Positions 45,178 through 56,312 of a stretch of DNA of 64,000 bases are shown piece by piece. Each line of letters opens with the position of its first letter. Positions within the stretch are counted from its first letter, which is position 1. The position numbers and the translations under genes are program-made. Below the pieces are notes generated by a model that saw only the letters and a program-made list of their open reading frames with translations, made no database searches and was not told the DNA's origin. Origin of the DNA: Hyparrhenia diplandra (Eukaryota > Streptophyta > Magnoliopsida > Poales > Poaceae); NCBI GenBank assembly GCA_015847255.1, contig JADLZK010009181.1:372001-436000 (forward strand). The letters run 5' to 3'.

Positions 45178-46007
45178 CTATGGAGGTGAATACCTCGGCA
45201 CTAGAGGGCGATAGTTAGGACGATTGGGCACAGGTGCCCTCACCTGAGATGATCCTCCTTCAAAAGATCTCTTCTTGCTTTCCACAGCAATGCAAGCATT
45301 ATTTGTGGTCTCCTGAGACATACAGTCACTGATGAAAGCAGGAAAGTTGACCTTCTCTGAATTACCCATAAACTGCAATAGCTGAGGATTCATCCCTCTC
45401 TTGAAACTAGCAATCTTCTTAGCCTCAGTATCAACCATGTCAGGGGCATATCGGATGATTGTTAAAGGCCCGAAGATACTGCATCTGATTTTGTTCCCCT
45501 GGCAGAGCTTGATGAATTCACCCAACTTCTGAGCCATCAGCCCGGGAGGAATATAGTTCTGGCGAAAGAATGTGACAAACTGCGGCCATGGAATGGCAGC
45601 ATTTTCAGGAAGAGTGGCACGGTAATTTGTCCACCAAATACCAAATTTGGTCCATCAAGCAAGTGGACTGCATACTCCGTCTTCAATTCCTCAGTCAAGC
45701 GAAGCAAAAGCGGAACTTGTTACGAATGGAGTTAATCCATTCATCAGCTTCCAGAGGCTCTGCAGCTTCACGGAAAGAGTTTGGGTGGGTGTCCGTGAAA
45801 TCCTTGAATGAAGCATACTGATTGGCCTCATTATCACGATGTCCACCACGAGCATTTTGCCCTTGAACAACAGCATCAGTCAGATTGCGCATCTCTCCCA
45901 GGAAATGATGAAAGAACTACTCACGGGTGAGCGGGGCGGCGGTGGAAGGTTCTCATTGTCATCTACTCCACCCCTACCACGACCACTTGAATTTGCACGG
46001 TGCCCAT
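45178..46007 (-). pseudogene. Gag capsid region, chromovirus
   Basis: The minus strand from 46007 reads a glycine/arginine-rich start (SSGRGRGGVDDNENLPPPP), then MRNLTDAVVQGQN (45892) and PLEADEWINSIRNKF in alternating frames, then LGEFIKLCQGNK, MVDTEAKKIASFKRGMNPQL (about 45440-45385) and a proline/arginine-rich tail. These are standard Tekay/Del-type gag blocks. Element Y begins at 46008, within two or three codons of the gag start, which is on the other side near 55132. Confidence 0.83.
46003..46007. repeat. Left target duplication of element Y
   Basis: CCCAT, against CCCAC at 55127-55131; one mismatch. Removing Y rejoins the chromovirus gag start. Confidence 0.7.
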
Positions 46008-46101
46008 CGTTGGACGGTCGTTACTACATATTTTATACCGTCAACATTAGTATAAAACTACCAAAACACAATAGTGATAGGGCTTTGAGCTAACCATTTT
46101 C

Positions 46102-47873
46102 TCAAGTGTTGACATCTCTAACACGATCCTCATCTAGGACGGCGCTAGAAATGAATAAATGGTATCTATCTAATAAGTCGGCTTGGATGTGGAGTTAATC
46201 TCACATTCCAACAAAAGTTAGAGTTACTAAAGTTAGACGGAATTAATTATGGTTTATGACCGTAACATTATCAATGGTGGAGTTAATCTCACCACGATAG
46301 GCACAAAAAGCTGTACCACACATTCTAGCATTGCCTACGGAAACTAGTCCTGTCACCCTAGCTCACAACGCTAAAGAAATGCGTGAACGGATATTCTTTA
46401 TATAAAACTCTTGCTATGATAATATAATTCTCGTATCGACCGCAAGCGTACGGATAGAATTACCCTATTGTAGCATCTCACCGGATTCTATCCGGTATCG
46501 TATTTATATTCTACCTAAAAGGAGAGGGGTAAGCTATGGGTAGGTTGATGATTTAATATTGATTCACTTGCAAAGTGGTGTAATGTAGAGTAAACCATAT
46601 GCATCATACTAAACTCAAACTAGGTAAGTCACAAGGAAAAGATAATAATAATGATAAACAATAATAATAATAATAACATTCCAAGTCACGAGATAATGGT
46701 ATGCCACTAGTTGGTGTCATAACGGCTAAATATCATGGTATAGGTAGACTAAGATGGAATATCCCTAAGTTACTCCTAATTATATGTCAATGCATACTAC
46801 AATTAGTGCAATACATCTAGTCATCATCGTATGAAAGCATTATATCTACACATGGTGAATATTACTAAGGAAGATTAGGAACAAAACCAACCAACCATAG
46901 TAACAAAGTTCAACTAGCCCTACATTCGGGGTGGACTCCAAAGGACTCAATGGGAGTATCACATCCACGATCTACCACACTTCCAGAATATAGGGTGATG
47001 TCGCAGCAAACGTTGTATAAACACCACGTTTACACATTGTCGACCACCCATATAGGAGCTCTCTACATGAGCGCTATACGACTCCATGCTTGAATATAAA
47101 GACAAACACACTAAACTAAATATATAATCATAATAAGCATGGAAACATATAAATAAGAATATAATCATTAAATAGAATAAAGTCATAGCAATTGTATTCT
47201 AACTAATACTTACAATGATGAATACAAGAGAGAAGCCACGAGAAGCTCTTGCTTCCACTACTTCTTGATGATCGGGGAATTCAAGACAATACTTGACTTC
47301 CTCTAGAACTAGCCTAGATAGCTATTGCTCTTGTTATGGTGGAACTAGGGCTTAGGGTCTTGACTTGGAGTTGGATGACTTGAATGATAATGACTTGGGA
47401 ATGAATTAGGGTTTCACCAGGGGTCGGGGTCTTGTTATATAGCCCCGGAGGATGCAGGGAGCCCTTGGATCAAACCGACCTTGATGGATGGACTAGATTG
47501 CTCCTCATAGGCGGTGGTGAACCGACCTTGAATGGGAGGCGACGAGGGGGCCCCACCGGTGGCGGCCGCCATGCCCCGAAGTGGGCGCCGCTGGCTCGCC
47601 GGTGGGCCCCACCTTCCTTCGGGTGCTCTCGGTCTCTTACCGAATGTTCTAGTGTAGGTTCCACGTTGGGTTACGTCACGGATACGTCTTTATGTCGTAG
47701 GGCTTGCAATCTCTTGGGTATTTTTTCTCGTTTAATCCCCGAAAAATATATAAATCACCAAAACTAGTGGAATCATGTTAGTCAAGCCCTATACTATGTT
47801 GATATTTATTTTAAGCCCTTATTTTCGTTTTAAAACCTCTATATTTTATGCTATAAGGTATACCAACAACAAA
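46102..47873 (-). mobile_element. Solo LTR of family X inside the Y LTR, with imperfect TSD
   Basis: LTR body 46107-47868 in reverse (minus strand starts TGTTGGTATACC, ends GAGATGTCAACA). No internal region. Flanks TCAAG (46102-46106) and ACAAA (47869-47873) sit where the other Y LTR has CGCAAG followed by TTTTGG (53723-53734), so the target site is visible as an empty site. Solo LTRs arise by recombination between two LTRs. Confidence 0.85.
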
Positions 47874-48399
47874 TTTTGGTACCTCACTTGTTTTGCAGGG
47901 CAATGTTGGAAACATATACATTTTGGGCCAAAAGCAAAGGAAAACATATAAGAAATAACAAGGCCCTAAATGGACATAAGCAAAGCAAGGAGAAGAGGGG
48001 AGAAAAGCCCATAAATATGAATATCAACATCCAAACACAAGCCCAAGAGGTCGAAGCCCGAATCCAACATGAAATGACATTGGGCCACATGACATGGGTT
48101 TAGTATTTCGGGCATAACTTTTACATACGGACTCCATTTTCGGTGTACCACATGCTAAAACGGAGCTAACGACGAAACCGACGTGCTCACAAAATTTCAG
48201 CCCAAACGGCCCAGATCTTGGTGCACCCGCACCCCTGCGGCTGCCAACCGGGCCCACCTTTCTCGTGGCGGTTGCATTCATCCAGGGAACGTCGGTGGTG
48301 GCATGGACCAGGTGCAATGAACCTACGAACCGCCTATTCCTGGTCGGTTTGGTCATTATGGGGGGAGGTGGCACATTTCCAAAGACCCCCTCTCTCCAA

Positions 48400-48408
48400 G
48401 CTATAAAA
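48400..48408 (+). promoter_or_regulatory. TATA box of Y 5' LTR
   Basis: TATAAAAGG, same context at 54287 in the 3' LTR. Confidence 0.65.
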
Positions 48409-49248
48409 GGAGGCTCTCTCCTCCTCCAACAAGACACCAATTCCACACAACACAAGGAGGAGTCACAATGTAGAAGAGAGGAAGAAGCTTCCACTCCCAC
48501 TCTTCTTCTTCCTCTTCTTCTTAGTTCTAATGGAAAGTGAGAGAGGGAAGGCTAGAAGAGGGCTTGGCCTCTTCTCCATGGAGTCCCGGTGTGCCTCCCG
48601 GTGCGTTGCGGATCTCGGGTGGCCGGAGTGCCGGACTTGTCGGCACCCGCCACGCTTGTACCTCTACAACCTTCTAATCATTTTGGGTAAGAATGGTTGT
48701 GTCCCTCTTTCGGCTTATTACTCTTAAGCATATTATCTAGCTATTATAGACTTGCGGGATTGATAGTTGTTCCTTCGGGGCGTTGCTCTAGTAGAAGGAC
48801 CCCGGGGACGGGTAAGCCTTGTTAACACGCTAGAGTAATAATCACTAGTGTAGACGTGGTGTCTAGGCTAGGGGTTATCTATCTTTTGTGGCGCATCCCA
48901 CGGTTGAGGGGGTAGGCGGCTGGGTTGTGACAGCCTTGTCCGTCCTTTGTAATCCCCCCACGTTCGGGTGTGGCGCAGTGCTAAATGCCGGTCTCCATCC
49001 CAGTTTGGGCGATTGCCGGTGCCCGAAGTAAGGATATAACAACCAAGTGATCCCTGCTAGAGAGTTTGAGCCCATAAAGATACCTCACCACCCATAGTTA
49101 TCCTAGGGTGACTCGTTTTAGAGAGTAATCACACAACCGTTCCTCGTGGAAATACGATACCTGAATACTTCGGGTGAAATGCTATAACGACAATTCAAGA
49201 CGCTTGCGAGATTCTTACGCATACGTTAAGAAACGTCAACAAGCATTT

Positions 49249-49270
49249 CTCGGTGCCGTTGCTCAGGGGA
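49249..49270 (+). promoter_or_regulatory. Primer binding site of Y (altered)
   Basis: TCTCGGTGCCGTTGCTCAGG resembles TGGCGCCGTTGCCGGGGA with small insertions. The spacing to the LTR is as in family X. Confidence 0.6.
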
Positions 49271-49349
49271 CGGTAGTCGTAATTCTCTCGAGCCTAGAGC
49301 ACTGTGTGTTTGTAAAAACAAAAAATAGTTATTTATTTTTCCTTTTCAA

Positions 49350-50171
49350 AATGAAGCCTTCTCAAATTTAAAATCTTTCTGCTTCTCCAAAGGGGGAGTT
49401 CACAGGGCCAAAATCTTTTTCAAAATCAAAATCTTCATCCAGCCATGAACTCCACCCTAATGAAAAAAAAAACTTTTGGTTCGGGCACACTCCTTCTCCG
49501 GTGACTATTTTGAAAACCCGGTAACCACCTACGAGATTTTGAGGAATTATGTTCATGCGAGCATTCCTGGCATGATCTAATAAATTCACATGTGGAGTTT
49601 GTTTCTCGCTCTCCCTCATAGGGAAAGCAAAACAATAGTACACTATTGTCGTAGGAAGTTTGAATGGGGACTGAGAAGAACTCAAAGACAATTTTTGTCT
49701 AGCATTCTTCCCCATCAATGCCTACCAAGGACAATCCTCGATCTCAAGTAGGATAAGAAGGAGTCCATAGGTGCAGCCTAGGCCAGGTTCATAATGTTTA
49801 TACATGCTGGCCTAGACTTATCATTACCTGATAGTGTGCTTTTGCATATCTTTTGTTCGGGTCTTGACATAGATGCTGCCCTATGCCTTGACATGACTGT
49901 TGGAGGGTCCTTTGCACGTAAACCTACAACGGAACATAGGAAAACCCTTGAACACATCCTAGAGAAGCTTGCTTCTCCCGTTGTAGAACCTACCCTCCTC
50001 CACGACAAGGGCATGTCAAGCTTTGAGGAGCCCTCATCAGTCGAACCATTCCTCATACCATTATTAGAACCGACTGTTGAGCCCTCTCCCGAACCACGAA
50101 CACCGAAGGAAGGAATGCTTCGTCCTTCGGAGTTCGCGATTGAATTCAAGGATGATGACGGAACCTCATAA
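49350..50171 (+). pseudogene. Gag remnant of Y
   Basis: Starts at about 49350 with a broken N-terminal region (MKPSQI, then stops). The open frame 49794-50171 (125 codons) carries a gag-like segment, with GLDIDAALCLDMTVGGSFAR near 49865-49925 and a helical EHRKTLEHILEKL. A proline/glutamate-rich stretch and KDDDGTS end follow. This resembles the gag middle and linker of Athila/Tat-like grass elements. The N-terminal core is not identifiable. Confidence 0.65.
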
Positions 50172-50850
50172 ACCGAGGTGCGCTTAGACTTCCATATCTA
50201 TCCCATCCTTGGTTTCGATCTTCTCATAGGCTACCCTCTCGAAAAGCTTTTTTTCACAAAAAACCTATAGAGGGGAGCCATGATGAGAAGTTGGGAAAGA
50301 TTGCTTCCGCCTCTCACACCTAGACATCCCCAAAAGCGAAGCATCTTCCCAACCAAAACCCGTTCGAGAAGGCGGTTCATAACTCGCTTGTTTCACCCAA
50401 GTTGTTTCCACATCTTAGTGAAACGAAGCACCTGTCGCCCTCACACACGAACACAAGTCATGTCCCTCGGCCAACAAAACATTGTTCTTGACAATGGTCG
50501 AGATTCGAATGTTCATCCATCATGACAAATCTTTTGAGGATAAACCCTCATGTGCCATGGACATGCACGAAGCAACAACTCTTGAGACCAAGCGGAAATC
50601 TGTTTTTGAGCATAACAAGTTGTCAATTGAGACTTCCTACATGCTCACCTTTGGGTCTTCTTGAGTTTGCCTTGCTTCTAGCCGAGTGCTTCCACAAAAA
50701 TTACAACCATCTCTTGGTTCTCTTTGTAAACCTTTTTAAGAATGGTTGCAAGCCTCGTAGTAGCATGATGACGCTAACCTTGCAGCTTGAGCGTAATGCT
50801 AAATTCTTAGTGGTGAAATTGGGAACTTCACCACCATCACCGTAGGATGT
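50172..50850 (+). pseudogene. Post-gag coding remnant of Y, function not recognised
   Basis: In shifting frames it reads FHIYPILGFDLLIGYPLEKL (50190-50255), a retropepsin-like region with the GFDLLIGYPL pattern, then HVPRPTKHCS-like and NGRDSNVH pieces. No RT motif. Could be the start of a truncated protease. Beyond about 50700 only short fragments remain. Confidence 0.45.
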
Positions 50851-53612
50851 TTTCCCACGGTCAAGCTTTACGACCATAAAGAAAGCACTGCCGGGAGATA
50901 CCCTGGACTATCATAAAAAAAGCACAAAAGTCTTTCTCTCTTCTTAGTAATAAAAGCAAGAACATGTTATCAAGATAGTATGCACCTTCGGGTATTCTTG
51001 TCACTAACCATTTCAGGTGGAGATCGATTAAGAAGAACAAAGAGGCATGCGACGCTCAAGAACATGAGGGCTACATCACAAAAAAAAAAAGTTATGATGT
51101 TCATGGGTGATGGGACATGCTCAAGAGGAGACCAGGACCTTGCACACTTGACTTTTTACGCAAAAGTCTTAGTGTGTGGGGGAAGATGGTGACAATCCCA
51201 AGTTCCATCCACCAAGGGATCATACAAAAAAAATTGAGGGTGAATAAAAGATGATGTTAGCCCTGCCTTGCTAAAAAAAAAAAGAAAAAAAGAGTTAAAA
51301 AAAAGAGAATAAGAGAGAAAGTGAAAAAAAAGAAGAATAAAAAAATGAGAGTAAAAATAATAAAAAAGGGGTGTTGTCAAAAAAAAAAAAGAGAAAAAAA
51401 GTGAGAGAGAAAAAGTAAAGTAAAAAAAAAAAAGAGAGAGTGTGTTGGTGAAAAAAAAATATAGTATAGAAAAAAAACAATAAGAGAGAGAGAGAGAGGA
51501 GTAGGTTGGCCCACATGGTCAAGAAACATATTAACGTCTTTGCCTCGACTCCACCCTTTCTTGACTTAACAAGCAAAGAAGGGCTCACCTCTCAATCTTT
51601 GTTGCAATCATCAAGGCCCATGGCCCGCACACACATCATGTGTGTGTGTGTGGCCTAGCCTTGAGATACACCTAAACTGAGCCATCAAGCAAACCGCGGC
51701 AACAACTTCAATGCTTCATCCATAAATGCCGACGGTATTTATACTGTGTATGCAAAGGTAACATTCACCACCTCTTCACTCATTTTTGTCTCCATGAAAA
51801 TGAAACTTTATGCTTCCCATGCCATGACATATGCTTTGAGTTTGGGTGTACCTACATGTATACGTGTAATACATCCATAGGTCTTTTTAACTTAAGCGTG
51901 GTGCTTAGGTTAAAGAGATCTCCTTTAATCAAAATTCGACATGGTGTTGGATATTGATTAATGAACTTAGAGCTTTGTTGTCATGATCTATGGGAAGTAT
52001 CCTATGTTGAGATGAACCAAGGTTATGTTTTTCAATGCTTTTTATTTTAGCCTTGCCCGAAAGTGATGCTAAGGTGAATGAAAAAAAAAAATATATATAT
52101 AATAATAATAAATAAAAAAATAAAAAAATAATAATCATAATAAAGGCTCCACGGTATTCTTCCCGATAGAGCCATGTGTTTGTTTTTTGTTTTGTTTTCT
52201 TTGTTTAAAATAAAATAGGTACAAGAATAAGTGTGGGGAGATCTCTCAAGCATACAAGCACACCCATCCGAGATCTCCCCGACACAAATGCACGAACACC
52301 GAAAGCAATTCACGATGGAGAAGGACGAAACGAACGACTACCATTAACTCCTTCCTCTTCAAACGGTGGTTTGTGCAACTCCCTCTCTCACATCCTCCAT
52401 AAGTTTTGAGGTTTAAAATTAAACAAATCAAAAAGACAAAACTTTTGAAAAGCTCCATCTCCATGCTATCCTTTGATGAAATGTGCATACTCTTTATTCC
52501 TCGCTAATATTCCTATAGCTTGTGAACCACTTATCATAGGGACCCCATGTTATCTAAGTAATTGGAATATGTAATATAGCTGGATGATAAGAACCTTGCT
52601 CTTTTATATGAACTTGGGATTTGTTTTCAAAAATTCAAAATTCAAAAAGCATGCTCCTCAATGATATGCATTCCCACCACGAGCCATATGACATGATGAT
52701 CATTCATGAAAAATAAACCATAGTCATATGCTACTTGTTTTCATGGTGAGCCTATGTCAAATTGTTTGTGACCTATGTTGAGATTCTTTTCATATGCCTA
52801 AGATCAAGATTCACGTACACCCACAAATAAAATGCCGACTCTTACACCGAGAGTTGCGCACAACATGCACCCTTCCATCCACCAAAAATATACTCCATTC
52901 ATTTGTATCATGACCTCTCACCAAAATCCCAGTTACCAAAGGAGAAGTATGGGCTATGCTTGAAAAAAAATGATGAAAGAAAAGAAGGACATGAGTCCCA
53001 AAAAAAGAGAGACGAGGAAGTCAAGATTACTCAAAAAAAAAAAAAGAGAAAGAAAAAGAAAAAGAATAAGGTAGCCCATACCTCCTTCAAATAAATTCCA
53101 CCAAAAAAGAGAGAGTCATGATACCTGGAGTACACAAAAATGTTCCACACACTTTTTGCACGTCTTGATCTAGGCCTATGACTAGTCTCTCCATGTGGTC
53201 CGGTTTTTGACTAAGGCAACATGACATGATACAAGTATGTCGTTCTTTTTACCTACCCAAAACCCCACAAAAAGCCTTATATAGTTGGTAGGAAAAAAAG
53301 AAAGGCAAATCTAAGCTTTTGGTGAGGAACAAACCACATACAAATTGAGTGATCCGAAAGTGAATCATTCAAGGAGCAATGCTATATTTACATTTTCAAA
53401 ATCAAATGAAAACCCAAGTTCCTGCACTTATTTGAAGCAGGGGATTTGAATCTATGTTGTTCCATAATTCAATTACCCAAGATTAACATGGTAGACACAT
53501 CAAAAAGTTCACAAGTGCAGGAGAAGCTTGGAATAACTTGTATGCAGGTTACATATCAAGGAGATGACCCATCTTAGTCCTCAACCTTTACTCGAGGGAC
53601 GAGCAAAAGGAC
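50851..53612 (+). other. Non-coding interior of Y, with low-complexity purine tracts
   Basis: No domain found. A polypurine-like GTGTGTGGGGGAAGATGG is at 51171-51188. 51270-51500 is A/G-rich low complexity, and a (TG) run is at 51640. 52080-52140 is an AT/TAA-rich run. 53030-53070 is a short A/AG run. Stretches such as 52540-52680 match the Z non-coding region in reverse. Confidence 0.6.
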
Positions 53613-53626
53613 TAAGTGTGGGGAGT
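53613..53626 (+). promoter_or_regulatory. Polypurine tract of Y
   Basis: AAGTGTGGGGAGTT directly before the 3' LTR, matching the Z tract (30699-30715 minus). Confidence 0.78.
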
Positions 53627-55126
53627 TTGTTGACGGTCGTTAACTACGTATTTTATACCGTCAACATTAGTATAAAACTACCAAAACACAATAGTGATAG
53701 GGCTTTGAGTTAACCATTTCCGCAAGTTTTGGTACTTCACTTGTTTTGCAGGGCAATGTTGGAAACATATACATTTTGGGCCAAAAGCAAAGGAAAACAT
53801 ATAAGAAATAACAAGGCCCTAAATGGACATAAGCAAAGCAAGGAGAAGAGGGAGAAAAGCCCATAAATATGAATATCAACATCCAAACACAAGCCCAAGA
53901 GGTCGAAGCCCGAATCCAACATGAAATGACATTGGGCCACATGACATGGGTTTAGTATTTCGGGCATAACTTTTACATACGGACTCCGTTTTCGGTGTAC
54001 TACCCGCTAAAACGGAGCTAACGACGAAACCGACGTGCTCACAAAATTTCAGCCCAAACGGCCCAGATCTTGGTGCGCCCGCAACTTAGGGTGCACCCGC
54101 ACCTTAGGGTGCGCCCGCCCCTGTGGCTGCCAACCGGCCCACCTTTTCGTGGCGGTTGCATTCATCCGTGGAACGTCGGTGGTGGCATGGACCAGGTGCA
54201 ATGAACCTACGAACCGCCTATTCCCTGGTCGGTTTGGTCATTATGGGGGGAGGTGGCACATTTCCAAAGACCCCTTCTCTCCAAGCTATAAAAGGAGGCT
54301 CTCTCCTCCTCCAACAAGACACCTATTCCACACAACACAAGGAGGAGTCACAATGTAGAAGAGAGGAAGAAGCTTCCACTCCCACTCTTCTTCTTCCTCT
54401 TCTTCTTAGTTCTAATGGAGAGTGAGAGAGGGAAGGCTAGAAGAGGGCTTGGCCTCTTCTCCATGGAGTCCCGGTGTGTGTCCCGGTGCGTTATGGATCT
54501 CGGGTGGCCGGAGTGCGGACTTGTCGGCACCCGCCACGCTTTGTACCTCTACAACCTTCTAATCATTTTGGGTAAGAATGGTTGTGTCCCTCTTCGCTTA
54601 TTACTCTTAAGCATATTATCTAGCTGTTATAGACTTGCGGGATTGATAGTTGTTCCTTCGGGCGTTGCTCTAGTAGAAGGACCCGAGGGACGGGGTAAGC
54701 CTTGTTAACACGCTAGAGTAATAATCACTAGTGTAGACGTGGTGTCTAGGCTAGGGGTTATCTATCTTTTTGTGGCGCATCCCACGGTTGAGGGGTAGGC
54801 GGGCGGGTTGTGACAGACCTTGTCCGTCCTTTGTAATCCCCCACGTTCGGGTGTGGCGCAGTGCTAAATGCCGGTCTCCATCCCAGTTTGGACGATTGCC
54901 GGTGCCCGAAGTAAGGATATAACAACCAAGTGATCCCCTGCTAGAGAGTTTGAGCCCATAAAGATACCTCACCACCCATAGTTATCCTAGGGTGACTCGT
55001 TTTAGAGAGTAATCACACAACCATTCCTCGTGGAAATACGATACCCTGAATACTTCCGGGTGAAATGCTATAACGACAATTCCGTACGCTTGCGGATTCT
55101 TCTGCATACGTTAAGAAACGTCAACA
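53627..55126 (+). repeat. 3' LTR of Y, 1500 bp
   Basis: TGTTGACGG start and AAACGTCAACA end. Almost the same as the 5' LTR in the stretches compared, apart from small indels, a few substitutions and extra copies of an 18-bp repeat at 54073-54124. Confidence 0.9.
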
Positions 55127-55131
55127 CCCAC
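55127..55131. repeat. Right target duplication of element Y
   Basis: CCCAC; see the left copy CCCAT at 46003-46007. Confidence 0.7.
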
Positions 55132-56294
55132 CATCTGCACAATCCGGACCAACGATAATTATCAAATGATGTTTCCACGGTGTAAATGCATCGAACTTAA
55201 AGTTACGCTGAATTTATTGAGAGAATAAATTCATCCAACAAATACAGGTAACAGTAATTCCAATGACATTACACACACCATGAGAATAATTAAAATTGAT
55301 ATGAATCAGGTATCCAACATAAATTCTCCATCTACTGCAGAAATAATCCGAAGTTTCTCATAACCAACTACACCAAGTGTTTCCCCCGGAAGGCAGGTGT
55401 ACTTCATACGCAAGAAGCTCCAAAGTTGAAATAGTGTTGTCATGTGTAGCAAGATTTTGAGAACTTTAATGAGATGGGTGTTTTGGAAATTTTTAATTAG
55501 AATGGGACATGAAATTTTATTACTGGGGGAAGTATAAGCACATAGGAAAGAAGATATGATCATGATGCAATGCTCAGAACCATACGTTCCTCACGTAATT
55601 AGGAAAGATTAGTTACTATTCGTATAAATGGTGGCAGAACTAACGTTCCCTCAACAGAAAATAAATCACAACTAGTCGATCTACACGTTTGCGTTGTTAG
55701 TGTACCCGCAAGTTGTATTCCAGCCCATGAACCCAATGAATGCACGAAATCAAAATTACTCATACCTTTGCGCTGGGTCGACGAACACGGGTGTGCACCA
55801 CAGACATGCATCCCAGATACATGCAAGTGGCACCTACACACTACATCCCCGCATCAGCACCATAATCAGCATCACCCCAAAATCATGAGAAAACCCGGCC
55901 ACACGACATGTAGAGACATGACATGTGCGGTCCACCAGCACTCCCTAGATTGGCATTGACCAATCATGCTCTCACAGCTCACTTTTACCTTTTTAGCGTA
56001 GAGGCAATTGATCCATGCATAACTACTCAAGTGAGTAGCCCCCCGCAGTCGACGCCACGACAACCCCAAAGATAAACAATAAAATATGATGCAAGTTTTC
56101 CCCAAGTCAGTAATTAAAGCCACCGATAGTCCTTAATTGGGCATAGAGGGTATGACTATGGCACAATTTAGTTTTAAAATTACTAAGTTGAAAACACCAA
56201 TTTAACTATCAGTTGAAATTAAGTTTTGCAAACTCAAAAACTTTTGTTTTTAAAACTTTTAATTTAACTCATGAACAGTAAACACCGAACCTTC
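55132..56294 (-). other. Chromovirus leader between primer site and gag start
   Basis: On the minus strand, this is the untranslated leader of the chromovirus. It ends with TTGTGCAGATGG, in which the TGCAG before the ATG looks like a splice acceptor. Small ORFs (to 83 codons) have no domain I know. Confidence 0.6.
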
Positions 56295-56306
56295 GCTCCG
56301 ATGCCA
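56295..56306 (-). promoter_or_regulatory. Primer binding site of the chromovirus
   Basis: Minus strand TGGCATCGGAGC, close to the tRNA-Met primer site TGGTATCAGAGC; the LTR ends 6 bases away. Confidence 0.7.
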
Positions 56307-56312
56307 CCGTAA

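Larger units (their letters stand above)
46008..49241 (+). repeat. 5' LTR of Y, split by a solo LTR
   Basis: Starts CGTTGGACGGTCGTTA (mutated from TGTTGACGGTCGTTAACT) and ends AAACGTCAACA. LTR parts are 46008-46106 and 47874-49241. TATA box CTATAAAAGG at 48400. Confidence 0.87.
46008..55126 (+). mobile_element. Family Y gypsy element, non-autonomous, forward
   Basis: Two near-identical LTRs (about 1.5 kb each after removing the nested solo LTR), a primer site after the left one and a polypurine tract before the right one define a forward element. The interior (49242-53626) has a decayed gag and fragments after it but no RT or integrase. Its 3' non-coding region resembles that of Z, which does carry integrase. 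High LTR similarity suggests a recent insertion powered by another element. Confidence 0.88.

Noticed and set aside
51270..51588. ORFs rich in Phe/Leu (97 codons, minus strand)
   Set aside because: Translation of A/G-rich low-complexity DNA; no domain.
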